Below, piece after piece: positions 23,795 through 35,084 of a stretch of DNA of 64,000 nucleotides. Position numbers and translations under genes: made by a program. Source of the stretch: Scedosporium boydii (lineage: Eukaryota > Ascomycota > Sordariomycetes > Microascales > Microascaceae). The notes below the pieces were generated by a model. It searched no databases. It saw only the letters and a program-made list of their open reading frames with translations, and was not told the DNA's origin. Within the stretch, counting starts at the first letter, position 1; every line of letters starts with the position of its first letter. The stretch spans positions 1 to 64,000 of the forward strand of contig NJFT01000060.1 in the NCBI GenBank assembly GCA_002221725.1, in the 5' to 3' direction.

Positions 23795-24548
23795 GGCTCC
23801 GGAATGCGCAAAATGGGACTGGGAAATGAGTTAGAGACTTGGAAGCCAACCGAGACCGAATCCAAGCCTCTTATTTTGTCAGAACGGGCAGGCTTTTATA
23901 CTATGAGAATTTGTGCAAAGGTCCTCCGAGTCACATGGATGACCCTCAGAATATTATCCTTTGCACCCTCAATTACGAGTCTAGGGTGATGGTTGAGATG
24001 CGACCTCGGACCTTTTCCCAGGCTCAATCCAACTTCAACTCCTTCAACAGTATAGGTATCCGGATTGATCGCCATGGGAAAGCCAGGCTTCGAAATTTGT
24101 CCGAGGAGCCGAGGAATCGCGGTTCTGTGATTCTCTCTTTGTGATCCCACCACGCCGGCAAGCCAAGTATCAAGTAGGAGCGTAGGACCCGTGATAGAAG
24201 GAGCACAAGAAGGAGCACAGGAAGTATAACGAGACAAGGCCTAGTGATGACTTCCAACACCAGAAAACATCGGGCATTGCAAAGTACCGTCATACACATC
24301 CGAGATTCTGAGAGCATTGTACTTGATCTCTAAGGCGGGAGATATCTATTTCGTCTTTCTGTGTGGGATCTTGAGAGATCTTGACTACAGTTACTGCGCT
24401 GAGTCTCTTCTCGGAAATAAACAAAGGAGTCTCTCCACTGAAACGGTCCTACTCTTCTCAAACTATGCATACATGATTGAAGCATCTCTGCCAGCAAAGA
24501 AGGTATGTCCTCAAGAGCTTACGAACACGCCAGTGTGAACACCTAGCG

Positions 24549-24632
24549 TAGAGCACTTGCCATCTAACATAGAGCACCTACCATTTAACATGGAGCACCT
24601 GCCATTCAACGCAAGGCACCTGCTTTTCAATT
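24549..24632. repeat. 21-bp minisatellite, four units
   Basis: Four consecutive 21-bp units at 24549, 24570, 24591 and 24612, sharing the core AGAGCACCTGCCATTTAACA with 2-6 differences each (the fourth most diverged). Directly visible. No coding frame runs through it. Confidence 0.85.
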
Positions 24633-24708
24633 TATCTAGATATATTGTGCGGTCATCTACGCCTTCCTCAAGAGCTAGGTCTACGCGGCATGCTAGGGGG
24701 CGTGTGTA

Positions 24709-24882
24709 ATGCCCCTGTCCTTCCTGGCGGAGTTCGCGAGAAACATGCCTGCAGCAAACATTGATACTACGGGAATCCCGGATGTCATTAACACTCTGGC
24801 GACCAAGCCCACTATCGACTACATCACCAACAACAGCAAGAAGACAAGAGTTCTAGACGTTATCAAAATTCCCGCCAACTAA
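24709..24882 (+). pseudogene. Small ORF or gene remnant, 57 codons
   Basis: An open frame MPLSFLAEFARNMPAANIDT...ATKPTIDYITNNSKKTRVLD with natural-looking composition but no family I recognise. The end looks like an intron: a GTTATC donor after VLD, a CAACTAATC branch-like site and a CTACAG acceptor at 24894. Splicing would add a short exon ending TGA near 24951. It lies directly before the PP4 R2 fragment and repeat copy B, so it may be a captured piece of another host gene rather than a working gene. Confidence 0.3.
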
Positions 24883-24967
24883 TCTTCTCTACAGTCCAAG
24901 GGCACCGCCAACGCTCTCGTCACTTGTTTTCTTCGAGTTCTTTCACTCTGATTACATCCTGCCATAT

Positions 24968-25500
24968 TGCTTCGTTTCATTCCACCCTCCATCGTTTCGT
25001 TTCACTTCCATCGGAATCTCATCGGGACCCTTAACGTGGGGTGTTGCCTCACCGCCCTCTCCTTCGGCCGTCCCGCTTTCGGCGGCTGGTTGCTCTCCAG
25101 ACACGCACTTGCAGCTGTGCTATCCGGCAACAAAACATGCTCAAGTGCCTGAGTTGACGGGACTCGCCTACCTTTACATTGCCGCCCGCGCGCGCCCGCC
25201 CTACGCGCGGGGCCTAAACGATGGACAAGTAAGTGATGCGAGATTCTAAGATAAAAGTGGAGATATAAATCCTAATTAAACCCAGTGCTTCGAATTAATA
25301 ACAGCGCCGGTGCGGCTTCGGAGGGGAGGTCGAAACGCAGGCCTCCCAAGGCGAACGAGGCAGCGAAAAATACGTGGTGGCAGTTTTGAGTGCTGCCGGC
25401 GTGGAAACAGGATTCGCAATTGCCGCGTTTTATCGGAAGTTTGAGTGTGTAAGTCGGTGCTGGAGAAGTTGAGATGGCTTTGCTATCGACCTTAGTCCCT
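24968..25500 (+). repeat. Dispersed low-copy repeat, copy B, carrying a gene fragment
   Basis: The left part (TTGCTTCGTTTCATTCC ... CACTTCCATCG, 24968-25013) resembles 25790-25815 and the reverse complement of 35940-35985. The middle (25016-25115) is the PP4 R2-like fragment. The right part (25100-25500) resembles copy A. The boundaries are approximate, by eye. Confidence 0.55.
25016..25115 (-). pseudogene. Degenerate fragment of the PP4 R2 gene
   Basis: The plus-strand stretch around AATCTCATCGGGACCC ... AACGTGGGG ... CCCTCTCCTTCG ... GGTTGCTCTC ... AGACACG closely follows 16205-16303 in exon 3 of the PP4 R2 gene, with substitutions and a small deletion that break the reading frame. Only about 100 bp are shared. 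It keeps the same strand as the parent. Clear to the eye, but percent identity was not computed. Confidence 0.7.
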
Positions 25501-25784
25501 AACAATACCAATGAAGTCCAGGGGCTCCCGCGAGATCCGGGAAGCCAACTGGCCGAGCAAACGATACCTTTAGGCTTTTGGTGCGGAGGTTATCCTGGCG
25601 CTGGTAGGGGTTGTGCGTCGGCGTTAAACCTCACGAGGTGTTGAGAATGCCGTGGATAAAGGCGGTCGAGGAGACTTTGGGGCTGGAGAAGTTGTAGAGA
25701 GGTTGCTTTGGTGGCTTCCGAGGCCAAGGACCTGTGGATCTCTATCTCCTTTTCTCTATGTTCTATTAACTTAGACGTCAATGA

Positions 25785-25995
25785 TTCGGTTGCTTTGTTT
25801 CACTTCCATCGTTTAATATTCTAAACTTCGTGCTGAAACTAAATAATCAAATCAAAGTCCATCTGCCAGCGCCGGCCACGGCCGCGGCCGCTGGCCCCGC
25901 CCCCCGCGCTCCAGGGCTCGCCCGTCGGGTTTGGCTCACCCACTTACATACGAAAGTGCAGGCGAGCTATCTGGCAGCAAAGGACGCTCATGTGC
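25785..25995 (+). repeat. Dispersed low-copy repeat, copy C
   Basis: Begins TTGTTTCACTTCCATCGTTT, continues through a C/G-rich block, and ends near GAGCTATCTGGCAGCAAAGG, which parallels copy B at about 25112-25148 (GTGCTATCCGGCAACAAAAC). The start also matches the reverse complements of 35711-35750 and 35930-35985. Confidence 0.5.
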
Positions 25996-26324
25996 CAAGA
26001 GGAATCAGCATCAATGGGACCAGCCTACTTATCTCAGGCTTCATACCATTGGCGAGATTCTTCGCAACAATACACCAGCATACCAGTGGACTTAGTCTTC
26101 TTCAGGCTGGCTTTAGAGGCCGCTCGTGTAATTCAAATCCAGGCCGCTCATTCGATGGTGGTGAGGGAAAGGATAGAGTGGTGTGAAAGATCATTGCAGG
26201 GAGTGATGCTTGGCATATTGACTCAAGGACATCACTACCATGGACTATATAAATTTCTCAGCTCCAATCTCCAGTAGGCCTATGCTACAGAAACGGTGAC
26301 ACCAACTCAGTAACACGTAGACAA

Positions 26325-29300
26325 TCAAAGGAGCGATTGGATTTTCTAAAAACCGTCAGTCTTGGCCCGGACCTCTTGACGAGGGGCTTGCGTACCTGGA
26401 GTCTCTCGACGGTGCTGTTAGAGTGGCCACCGTCATGAGGAGACAAGAATAACCCTGCCAGTTCCTTCTTTGACTGCTGGACTTCCATGATATGCTAGCC
26501 GAGTATTAGAAGATGCAACCAAATTTGAAGTTTCGGGGAGGCTCAGCAATACCTCTTCAAAAGAGTGGCGGATGAAGAATCGCACCGTGGTGACCTCCTT
26601 CGTTTGGCCCATCCTGTGGATTCGCCCGAAGGCTTGTTCTTCAATCGTCGGGTTCCTATCTATCGTTGGCATTTTCTACAAGGTCATAATGGCCTACAGC
26701 GCTGGAACAGTCACAGCTTACCAGTGAGGTTCCATCAAATACGCTCGAGAAGCCTCGGTCAAGGTCAAGCTACCGAGAAGTAAGTATGCGGGTACACTTT
26801 TAACGTTGTAGAAGGGATGTACGCACCCAAAGTTTCCGCACGCGAGGGTCAGCAGGAGCACGCGGATCGACGGGTCGTTCCTAAACTGATCTATGACTGA
26901 CTGGCGCTGGCTTTGGGGAACTTTGCCGTCAAATCGGAGGCAGCGAATCGAAGACTGGTTCAAGCCTGCCTCCACAACGTTGAGGGTGAATCTCCACGAA
27001 GAAAACACAATGCTAGAGAGTGAAAGGTAGGTGAGAGACCATTCGAAGACATAGGCACAAATGAATGCCATTGGGATGGCTCACCACTTGATATCAGCCG
27101 GCTGCGCCTCGATGTCAGCAACCAGGGCGACGACTTTCGACGGAAACCCATCCGAGAGCTTCTGTGGTTCTGATATTTCCTTGTGGACGTCTTCCAGAGA
27201 GTAAATACTAGTGGAAACAGGCACGGCTGGGCATGCGCCGTTGTGCTGGCACTGAAACGTGCGGCCATTCCGCGACAGGTTGGAGGCGCATTCGGCACAG
27301 ACATATCTTAGACATCGGGAGAACAGAGGCTTTTTCAGCTGGACCCCATCGTCCAAGAGATTTTCCATGTCCTCTAGGCTCTGAATCGACTGGCAGATCG
27401 AGCAGGATACCGGTCCCATTTCCAAGTGGGAGTTAAATGTCTGCTGCGCAATGGACGCCCACTCCACCACTTCCGATGAAAGTCCCGTTGTCGGGGGCAT
27501 TGCCTCGTGTCTGGTGTGGTAGTGGAGACCTAGATCGCAGAAGAGCCTGAGAGACTCAATTTGCTGAAGCATGTTTACGTACATGCCCGATCTGCTCATG
27601 TCAGTGCCTTGCTGCAAGGCCGCATTGATGCTCATAATGGCCCTATTCTTTAGTTCATTGTACTTTTCTCTTTCGAGGGATGTAAACTCTACAGGGCATT
27701 CCTTGTCGTATCGTCTGGGTAGTTGAACCGTCTTCTTTGGCCGACGCAGGAGGAGACAAGACGAAAGGCGCTGCAGCCGCGCTACTCCCTCTTGATCGGG
27801 GTCGTCCTCCTTCAGGAGTCGGGTGATGTCTTCTTCAAACTGGCGTTTTTCGTGGTACGGATATGCGCGAATGAACTTCAAGAGCGTCACAAGATCGTTT
27901 AGTTGGTTCTGGATCGGGGTTCCTGTGACTGCCCAGCGACAACGGGCATCTAAAGCGCATATCGCCTTTGAACGCTGGCTTGCTTCGTTTCGAATGACGT
28001 GGGCTGACGGCATAAGTATGTCGGAGATTCAGAGACTTAGCTTTAAGGGTGCCTACCTTCATCTAGTACGATCCTCCTCCATCGTATAGAAAACAGGACT
28101 GAACGCGAAGTGTCTGCCTTTGACGCTCTCCATTCTGTAGAGACGCTGTCAAAAGTTGTCAAAACAATATGAAAGGGGTCAGCATCGTGGGAGCATGTAA
28201 GTTTGGTTTTCCCATGGTGTCGGTGATATTTTAGACCGTTCGTGTGCCTGAGCACTAGTTAGCTGAGTGGAATGATACCCACAGGCGCAAGGGGGGGCTG
28301 GTCTTTACTGTGAGATTTGCTCTTCCCAGGTATCCAAAACTAAAATGAATAGGTACTGTAAGCACGCAATCCGAGAGCAGGCAATTCGAGATGTTAGTCG
28401 GAATGCACTTACGGGATGGAGGAACAATGACAAGAGTAGCTCGAACAATGTGCCTAGAGGGCACTTCTAACTCTTCGTCGGCTAAAGCACTCTTGTCGGC
28501 ATCCACGTCCACAGCCGCCAGTGCGATCATGGTCAAGGTTTTCCCCAAGCCCATGGGATCAGCAATTATACCTCCGTTCAACTCCGGTGGCGGCTCCTGA
28601 TGGCAAAGTTGCGAGATTGTGTTGATAAATCTGATAAGAATCAAGATTAGCATGGGTGACAAGGTCTATCATCGAGAAACACGTACAGACGGCCTTGGTC
28701 GCTGTCTCGGATTGTCCAGAGGTCGTTATAGGGTCCTTGCATAGACCAGCCCTCTTCCCGCCGTATCATGAAGGTTAATGCTTGCTTCTGGTGTCTTAAA
28801 GTCTGTCGTCAGCAATGAATAGGCACCACTATTTCTACGGTTCCATACCTTTTCAGGGGCGTCACGATGCATCGTGGTTGTTCAGTCTCCTCCAATTCAA
28901 TCTCAGAAGAGAAGTAATCATCAAGAAAGCTATCTCCGTCCGTAATGTCGCGGAGATAGACGGTTTTCGAGACCTTAGCAACGACTTGCGATACCATCGG
29001 GCACTCATTCCACCCTGAAAAAGATAGTCGGTGTGGGTTGCAGTACTTGACATCTTGGGCTACGATGCGGGGATCCTGAAGATACACGTCGTTTTCCTCG
29101 AGCCATTCGCCGATGTCGTCGAAGAAGCTGAAAGGTCCGCACACGACGATGTCGATCTTGCAGGGTACTCGAGCATACTTGCGTCGAGTCTTTGTCGGCT
29201 TGACGTTGTCAAGTGTGCAGAATGCTGAAAGCTCGAGATCTTCATCGCCCATTAGCTCCTGAATGAGAGCCCCAAGATGAGATATGGTTCCACGAAAAGA

Positions 29301-29758
29301 GGTCTTGTCTATCGCGCTGAATTTGCTTGGGGAATCCAGAGAAACTGGTATCGGGCCAGAGGGCTTGCTCAACGGTGGATCCTCGCAGAACCCGTCGAGT
29401 CCCGAAATCTAGATAGTAACTAGGTTAGACGCCGAGGAAGGCCACGTATAAGTTATAACATGAACAGGCCTACCACGCCGAAGCAGACAATGGTATTGTC
29501 TATATCTAACAAGGGAGAGTCATCGAGCTGCATCAATGAGTTCCGCGCTTCGGCCGGCCTGAGTGGAACAAAAACATCTGCCGACTTTATCGAGGCCATC
29601 ATAGCGCACTGAGAGTCCGGAATGTGTGGGGAGAGAAATGCCTCCGATGGAACAGGATGGGTTATGAAGTCGATACTGGGGAGGCGTCTGTCGTTTTGTC
29701 TCCCCTGCCCTTCCAACCGCCGTTTTTTTGCAAGAGGGATTTCGGAGCCTGATTCCAT
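26325..29758 (-). CDS. SNF2-family ATPase with RING finger (HLTF/RAD5/RAD16-like)
   Basis: A DNA-translocating ATPase of the RAD5/16-HLTF branch, probably nuclear. Twelve exons fit with continuous phases (about 827 aa): 29758-29474, 29408-28849, 28794-28687, 28630-28413, 28339-28309, 28247-28057, 28003-27085, 27012-26827, 26769-26722, 26655-26553, 26494-26396 and 26345-26325. Motif I is GGIIADPMGLGKTLTMIAL, motif Ia VIVPPSLLDTWEEQI, motif II RRIVLDEAHVIRN, motif III WAVTGTPIQNQL. A RING-like cluster (CSICQS...YVCAECASN...CQHNGACP) is inserted between the helicase lobes. Motif V lies in LTLACGNFGLTLTEASRAY; motif VI is AFGRIHRMGQ. The N-terminus, before HQKQALTFMIRREEG, is fungal-specific. Relatives act in post-replication repair or silencing, but many fungal paralogues are unstudied. 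Divergent from the NACHT gene. Confidence 0.9.
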
Positions 29759-30186
29759 TTGTCGACCGATATATCGGACACTATAAAATAATGATAAATA
29801 AAATAAAATAAAATAAAAGACTATTTAGATTTAAGACAGATTTCCATATTCGATAATCTAACAAGGAAGTCTCGCTGGTGAAGTGGTGATGCGAAGAAGC
29901 TGTGAAGAGGCAACTCTGCCCAGTTCGCGCACAAATTGCCAACACCAATTCATCGCAAAAACATCCAGCTGGCTGCCTTGATCCCCTTAGAAGTATGATT
30001 GGCCGCGAAATTATGATCTTGCGGTGTTGGTGGTGGCTGAGATCCTGGCCGACATGGGAGCTGGTCAAAACATGAAGGACCAGGCTGGCGCTTGCTTCAT
30101 GCCCACCTCAACATCTCGGAAACTCGTCAATTCAACCAAATCCGCTTCTGTCTTGACATTGCCCACGGGTCTAGCCTCTGTTCAAG
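29759..30186. promoter_or_regulatory. Divergent promoter region of SNF2 and NACHT genes
   Basis: A 428-bp gap between the start codons of two divergent genes, with a TAAAA repeat at 29791-29819. No specific factor site was recognised. A short plus-strand frame at 30024-30236 overlaps the NACHT start and could be an upstream ORF or leader. Confidence 0.5.
29791..29819. repeat. TAAAA pentamer microsatellite
   Basis: About five TAAAA units directly upstream of the SNF2 gene start, visible in the sequence. Confidence 0.85.
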
Positions 30187-33100
30187 ATGAAGAGGAGATT
30201 CAATCGGCGCCGTCTGCCTTCGCCTCACGCGCTTGACATGATGTCTCACGCTTTAAAAGACCTCCAGAAAACCATTGCCACATCCGGCTCGAGAGACGTT
30301 CCTGAAGTGGCCTTGGAGGATGTCCGAAAGGCCTGCCTTGAAGTTGAAAATTCTCTCGCAGCACGAGGTCTTCTTCGTAATACCAGACGTCTACGCCGTC
30401 TCTTCGCCGGCCTAGAACATTATGGAAGATCAATCGACGTTCTCTGCAACGGAACTCAATATCTGTCCTGGATATGGTCACCCATCACTGTGGTGCTTCG
30501 GGTAAGCAGATGATAGGGGATTCCCCGTTTTGGCAGTGACCAAGTTTGGCTGAAAACCAGATTAGATGGCGTCCGACTGTGTCAATGCCTTTGAGATCAT
30601 TATGAAGGCCTACACCAAAGTTGGCGATACACTGCATCGATTCCGGTTATTGCAGAACACCTTTTCGGAAGACCACAGATTTCAAGAGCTTCTGGCCGTG
30701 TTTTACTCCGATATTCTTAAACTTCACGGCTTCGCATACAAGTTCGCTCAACGAAGTAGTGAGTTGCCTTTTATAAACAGAAGTTGAGCTTGAAAGCTCA
30801 GACAGTTTCTTCGTGTTCATGGCTGATTCCCCCTAAAGACTGGGAGATGTTCCTCTTGACCACTTGTGGTCACTTTGAGAGACGATTCGGGAACATTATC
30901 GAAAACCTTGAGCGGCACGCCGACCTGATTGACAAAGAAGGCAATGTCCTCAACATTTCCGAGACGCAGGCAACGTTGAGAAAGCTGTTATCCCAACAGC
31001 AAGAAAATCTCAAGCAAATCGAGGCTGAAGAGAAGCGAGATTCAACGAGGCAGTACGTTGATATCTTGTCACGACTCCAGATAGACGAGCGGGATCAGGT
31101 GGCAATTTTCGACACCCTCTCGGAATCTCTCCAGTTCGGCGGGACGTGTGGATGGGCCCTCCAACACGAGGATATCTCGTCCTGGTTGGATTCAAAAGGT
31201 CGCGTCCAGTCACTTTGGTTGCATGGATCTGCTGGAACTGGGAAGAGTGTGTTATCAGCACACCTGGTCTCCTTTATGAAATCCACCGGCAGCTCCCGCG
31301 CCATCTACCACTTCTGCAGTGACCAGTACGTCGAATCAACCAAGTACGACCAGATCCTCCGGTCTATAATACGACAGCTTCTCCAGATCAGCGATGAGGC
31401 CACGGCGCATGCTCACAGTACACTCCTCAAAGATCGAAAAGTCCCCTCGCTATCGGAGCTGGAGAAACTGGTTGGAGAACTTCTTGTTATTATTTTGGAT
31501 GAATCACCCGAGGCCGGGGCTCCCTGGGTTGTCGTGGATGGAGTCGACGAGTGTGAGCCCGACAAGCTTCCTCAACTGGTAAGCATCTTGACTAGCGGAA
31601 CTAAGGCTGGCGCAAGAACCGGGCGGTCATCTCGGAAAAATGCCCCTTGTAAAGTACTTCTGACAAGCAGAAGAGCCCCAACATTTGAAAGGGGATTCAG
31701 AGGACTATCTGTAGTCTCGCTCGGTGATGAGAACGTAAAGGACAAATTGCAGGTTGCCATAAGAGGCTATGTTTCCGAGAGGTTGCGATTACCCCCAAAT
31801 CCCCGTCGGTTCCATGAGCTAGGCATTGGAGTGAACGAGTTGGAAGAGATCAAGGATGATGTTGTGCGAAAAGCCGACGGTATGTGGGGATTCGGAAGTG
31901 CTCTGTGCTCGTGACAGGCTGATTCCTAACTATTTAACTGCCATCTAGGTATGTTTCTTTACGCCAGGCTGATCCTCGACTATCTTGGTTCGCAGCTTCC
32001 CCGGAACAAAGATCATCTCAGGGCAACACTTTCTCGCCTGCCTAAGACACTCCAGGAATTGTAAGTCGATCCCAACTCTCGCCTTGACTACGTGTTGCTG
32101 ATATGGAGCTCCAGCTATTCTAAACTTCTGGGTCAGATCATTTCTCACAGGGACAATGACTCGCGCGAGATAGTGAAGAGTATTTTTCGATGGGTGGCAT
32201 TCGCAAAGAGGCCTCTGCGTCAACTTGAGTTTCTGTCGGCAGTCACCTTTAGTGATGGTAACCCGGACGTTTGCGCCCTCGTCCTCCCAAAGTTCGTCCT
32301 GGAAGAATGTGCCAATCTTATTGAAGTGAGGCATGATAAACCTATATCTTTTATCCACGGCTCCGTGAAAGAGTACGTTTCCAAGATACTTATTATCATG
32401 ATAGTTCATATGTTGATATAGCGGATCTAGGTTTCTCACATCGTCGGATACCGGCTTCGCCATTACGGAAGAAGAGGCGATAGAGGAGCAAGCCATAGCT
32501 TCGATTGCTTGCTTAGCCTCGGCGTCTCGATGCTTCCACCGTTCTGGCGATGAACACGAAAGACGGATTCGCGTCGTCAAAGGTCTTTATGGCCTAGTCA
32601 TATACTCTTCTGAGTATTGGGTGGAATATACCCTCTCCATGGCCGCCCGGAATGATTCGAAACGATGCAGGTACTTCGACGTAGTTAAGCTTTTAATGGC
32701 TGAGCTTGAACGGCAGGGATGGGGTGCGGACATAGACCTGCACTGTTTCGAACCGGGGGTGGATGCCTGTGACCCGAGGCTAGACTTGCTCTATGAGTAC
32801 CCACTGCTTCAGCGCCTTCTTCTCTATACAATGACTTGCAGATCAAAGGACGGCTTGGAAGCAAGCATCTCTAGTAGAGGAGGTATGATTTCCGTGTTGG
32901 TCAGGAATGGCTGTAACTACTTACTGAGTACCGTCACAGGTAGCATCGACGAAATACCGACTCGAAAGAAGAGTTCCGACATGGTTTCTCGAGTCCTGGA
33001 GGCTTACCAAGAAACGATACGTTGGCTTCTTCGCGAGGATGATTACCCCGGTGTCCTGGCCGAGGACCTTGAATCTTTCAAGGCCCAATTTCAAAGCTCG

Positions 33101-33861
33101 ACATTCACCTGCCGGCTGCGCTCCTGCCCTCGAGCCACAATCGGTTTTGAAAGTGAAGAACTTCTCAAGGAGCATGAATGGGCTCACTCCACGGGTCTAA
33201 GGTGCACCTTTCCTAGATGTCAATACCCGCCGTTTGCCAACAGCCAAGCGTTGAAACGTCATGTGGAGAGGCACCACACACCAGTCCAGACAGTGAGGCC
33301 ACTACGGAGAGTCTCGAAAATCCGAGGGTCGTGGGAGGGGAGTAGCGTCGGGTGGAAAGGGGCGGGAGACTCTTCCTCACGGTCGCTGCGGAATGGACAG
33401 GAGCTTCCTGTACGACCCGATCTTCCCTATGACATGGATGGCCCCATGGTTAGCTGGGTCGGCGGACCATTCAATGAGCAAATGATGGGTAGTCGAGCCT
33501 CCCAGATTGCATGGCAAGCCGGCGAAAGAAACAATCAAACGATGCAACACGGCCCTCGAGGTCAGCAAGCACAGGGCACCTTTCTGCAGGGGAAACCGAT
33601 GCCTCCACTTCTGGAACTGTTACCTGCGGGAGCACTAATACCAGTCCATGGAGTATGTATCAAGCTATTTACATGAACCAGCAGGCATTGTTGTGGCTAA
33701 TTTATTTTGCAGACGGATTTCCCTACCCGACTGTGAGCGATGTCCTTGAAGACTTTGGCTTTGAAGCTTTCCTCCGTGAGGAGGAGGACTGGCCTCTGAT
33801 TCAGAATTCGGTTTCGATCCCAACTACACCTCAGGGGGAAGACCCTAAGGGGATTGTATAG
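30187..33861 (+). CDS. NACHT NTPase (NLR-like) with C-terminal C2H2 module
   Basis: A fungal NLR-like STAND NTPase. Seven exons: 30187-30501, 30566-30758, 30806-31879, 31949-32060, 32115-32372, 32431-33656 and 33713-33861, about 1,108 aa. The true start may be one of the Met codons near 30238. The N-terminal domain (LEDVRKACLEVENSLAARGL, LEHYGRSIDVLCNGTQYLSW) is the DUF7708-like helical domain common in these proteins. NACHT follows, with Walker A HGSAGTGKSVLSAHL, Walker B-like WVVVDGVDECE and sensor-like CKVLLTSRR, then the winged-helix part (ADGMFLYARLILDYL, FRWVAFAKRPLRQLE, FIHGSVKEFL). There are no ankyrin or WD repeats. Instead, paired C2H2-like motifs (CRLRSC...H; CTFPRCQYPPFAN...HVERHH) precede a disordered tail. 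The last donor is ambiguous: GTATGT at 33653 gives a shorter end. Confidence 0.88.
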
Positions 33862-35084
33862 CCGTCTATAGGAGAGTTCTAGTCTTCTCTTTCCTCCTCG
33901 TGCTCTAGGCTGGGGAACGAACTCATCATCTTCCCGGCGTTTGGCCTTTCGCGGGCGATGTAGCCTTGGAAGAGAGTAAAACCGGAGGCCTGAGAGGGAC
34001 GGGTGAGGTCTGTTGGAGTAAGGGAATAAGGGAATGGCAGATTGATTCGGCCTCCAATTACAGACAGCCACTAGAGAGTGGTATGTCGCTCATTTTTGGC
34101 GTCGTGGGCCACATTCAACAAGGTCTGTCCAACAAGAAGAATATCCCGCGGCACTGACGTTTACAGCCCCTCGGCGAGTCTTCGAGGTTAGCAACTCCAG
34201 GACCAGGGATTCGGTTTTTTCTTTTTCTTTTTCTGGCGGATCACGGGCATTCCTCGTTACGCGAAATCGTGCGACCCAGCCGCCTTTCGATATGATCGAG
34301 GCGAGGATCTTCAACCATTGTTGATACACAAATGGCCTCTAGGATGCCATCACTATACTTAAACACCCTCACAGCAATCAGGTCTGCATGGTCTAGAGAG
34401 ATGATTGACCCTGTTGTAACCACGCACTAAGTAGTAAATGGCTGAACACATATAGTTCTTGAGAGTTGACGCTTGTATAGTGGACGGCTGACCTCCGGCG
34501 CCAAGTGGCTCATGTTTGAACCTCATGTAAAGTGTAAAGAGAACACAAAACGCACCTCTCGCCTTTTGCAACCATCGAATGGCCAGATATGGCCTCCTTC
34601 GCTCAGTCAGGTGGCCTGCCCGGATGTCAGTAAGTCTTAATTGTTCATTGGAGGAAAGAGAAGGGGTGCCCTGGCGCACTCTGCTCGCCCACGCTCACCC
34701 TCCCCACGTGCGATATATGCAAAATCCACGGATGTAGCGAATTGGACAGGCTACGACCACGTATTTATGCAGGCTATTCATCATTGCCAATTTCAAGAAG
34801 ATGACAGCTTGGTCGGGCAGGCTTGCCGCTTGCCTTTATGAAGGAGGTGGAGCGGAAGAGCAGAAGCGGAATAAAATGGCGAATCGGGTGTTGATCCATC
34901 AGTAAGAGTACTTCATCAAGAAACCAGAATGCTTTATGTCGGGGCTTGCTTTAGTTATGCACCTGGTAAGAGAATGGTTAGGAGAGGCGAGAGAAGACGA
35001 GAACAGTGCTTTTATTAGAGAAAGGAGACTTTAAAACAATAGTAAAAGCCATTTCAACTCCTCTAGCACTAACCCCAATAATCA

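Larger units (their letters stand above)
23795..26324. other. Gene-poor mosaic of repeats and gene fragments
   Basis: About 2.5 kb with no intact conserved gene. It contains a 21-bp tandem repeat, a small open frame, a degenerate PP4 R2 fragment and two copies of a dispersed repeat, all listed separately. The composition swings between AT-rich and very GC-rich (25860-25920). Confidence 0.6.

Noticed and set aside
24549..24632. Regularly spaced repeats considered as CRISPR-like
   Set aside because: Units are directly adjacent with no spacers, in a fungal genome; it is a minisatellite.
30024..30236. 70-codon frame in the SNF2/NACHT promoter
   Set aside because: Overlaps the NACHT start in another frame and has no features; at most an upstream ORF.
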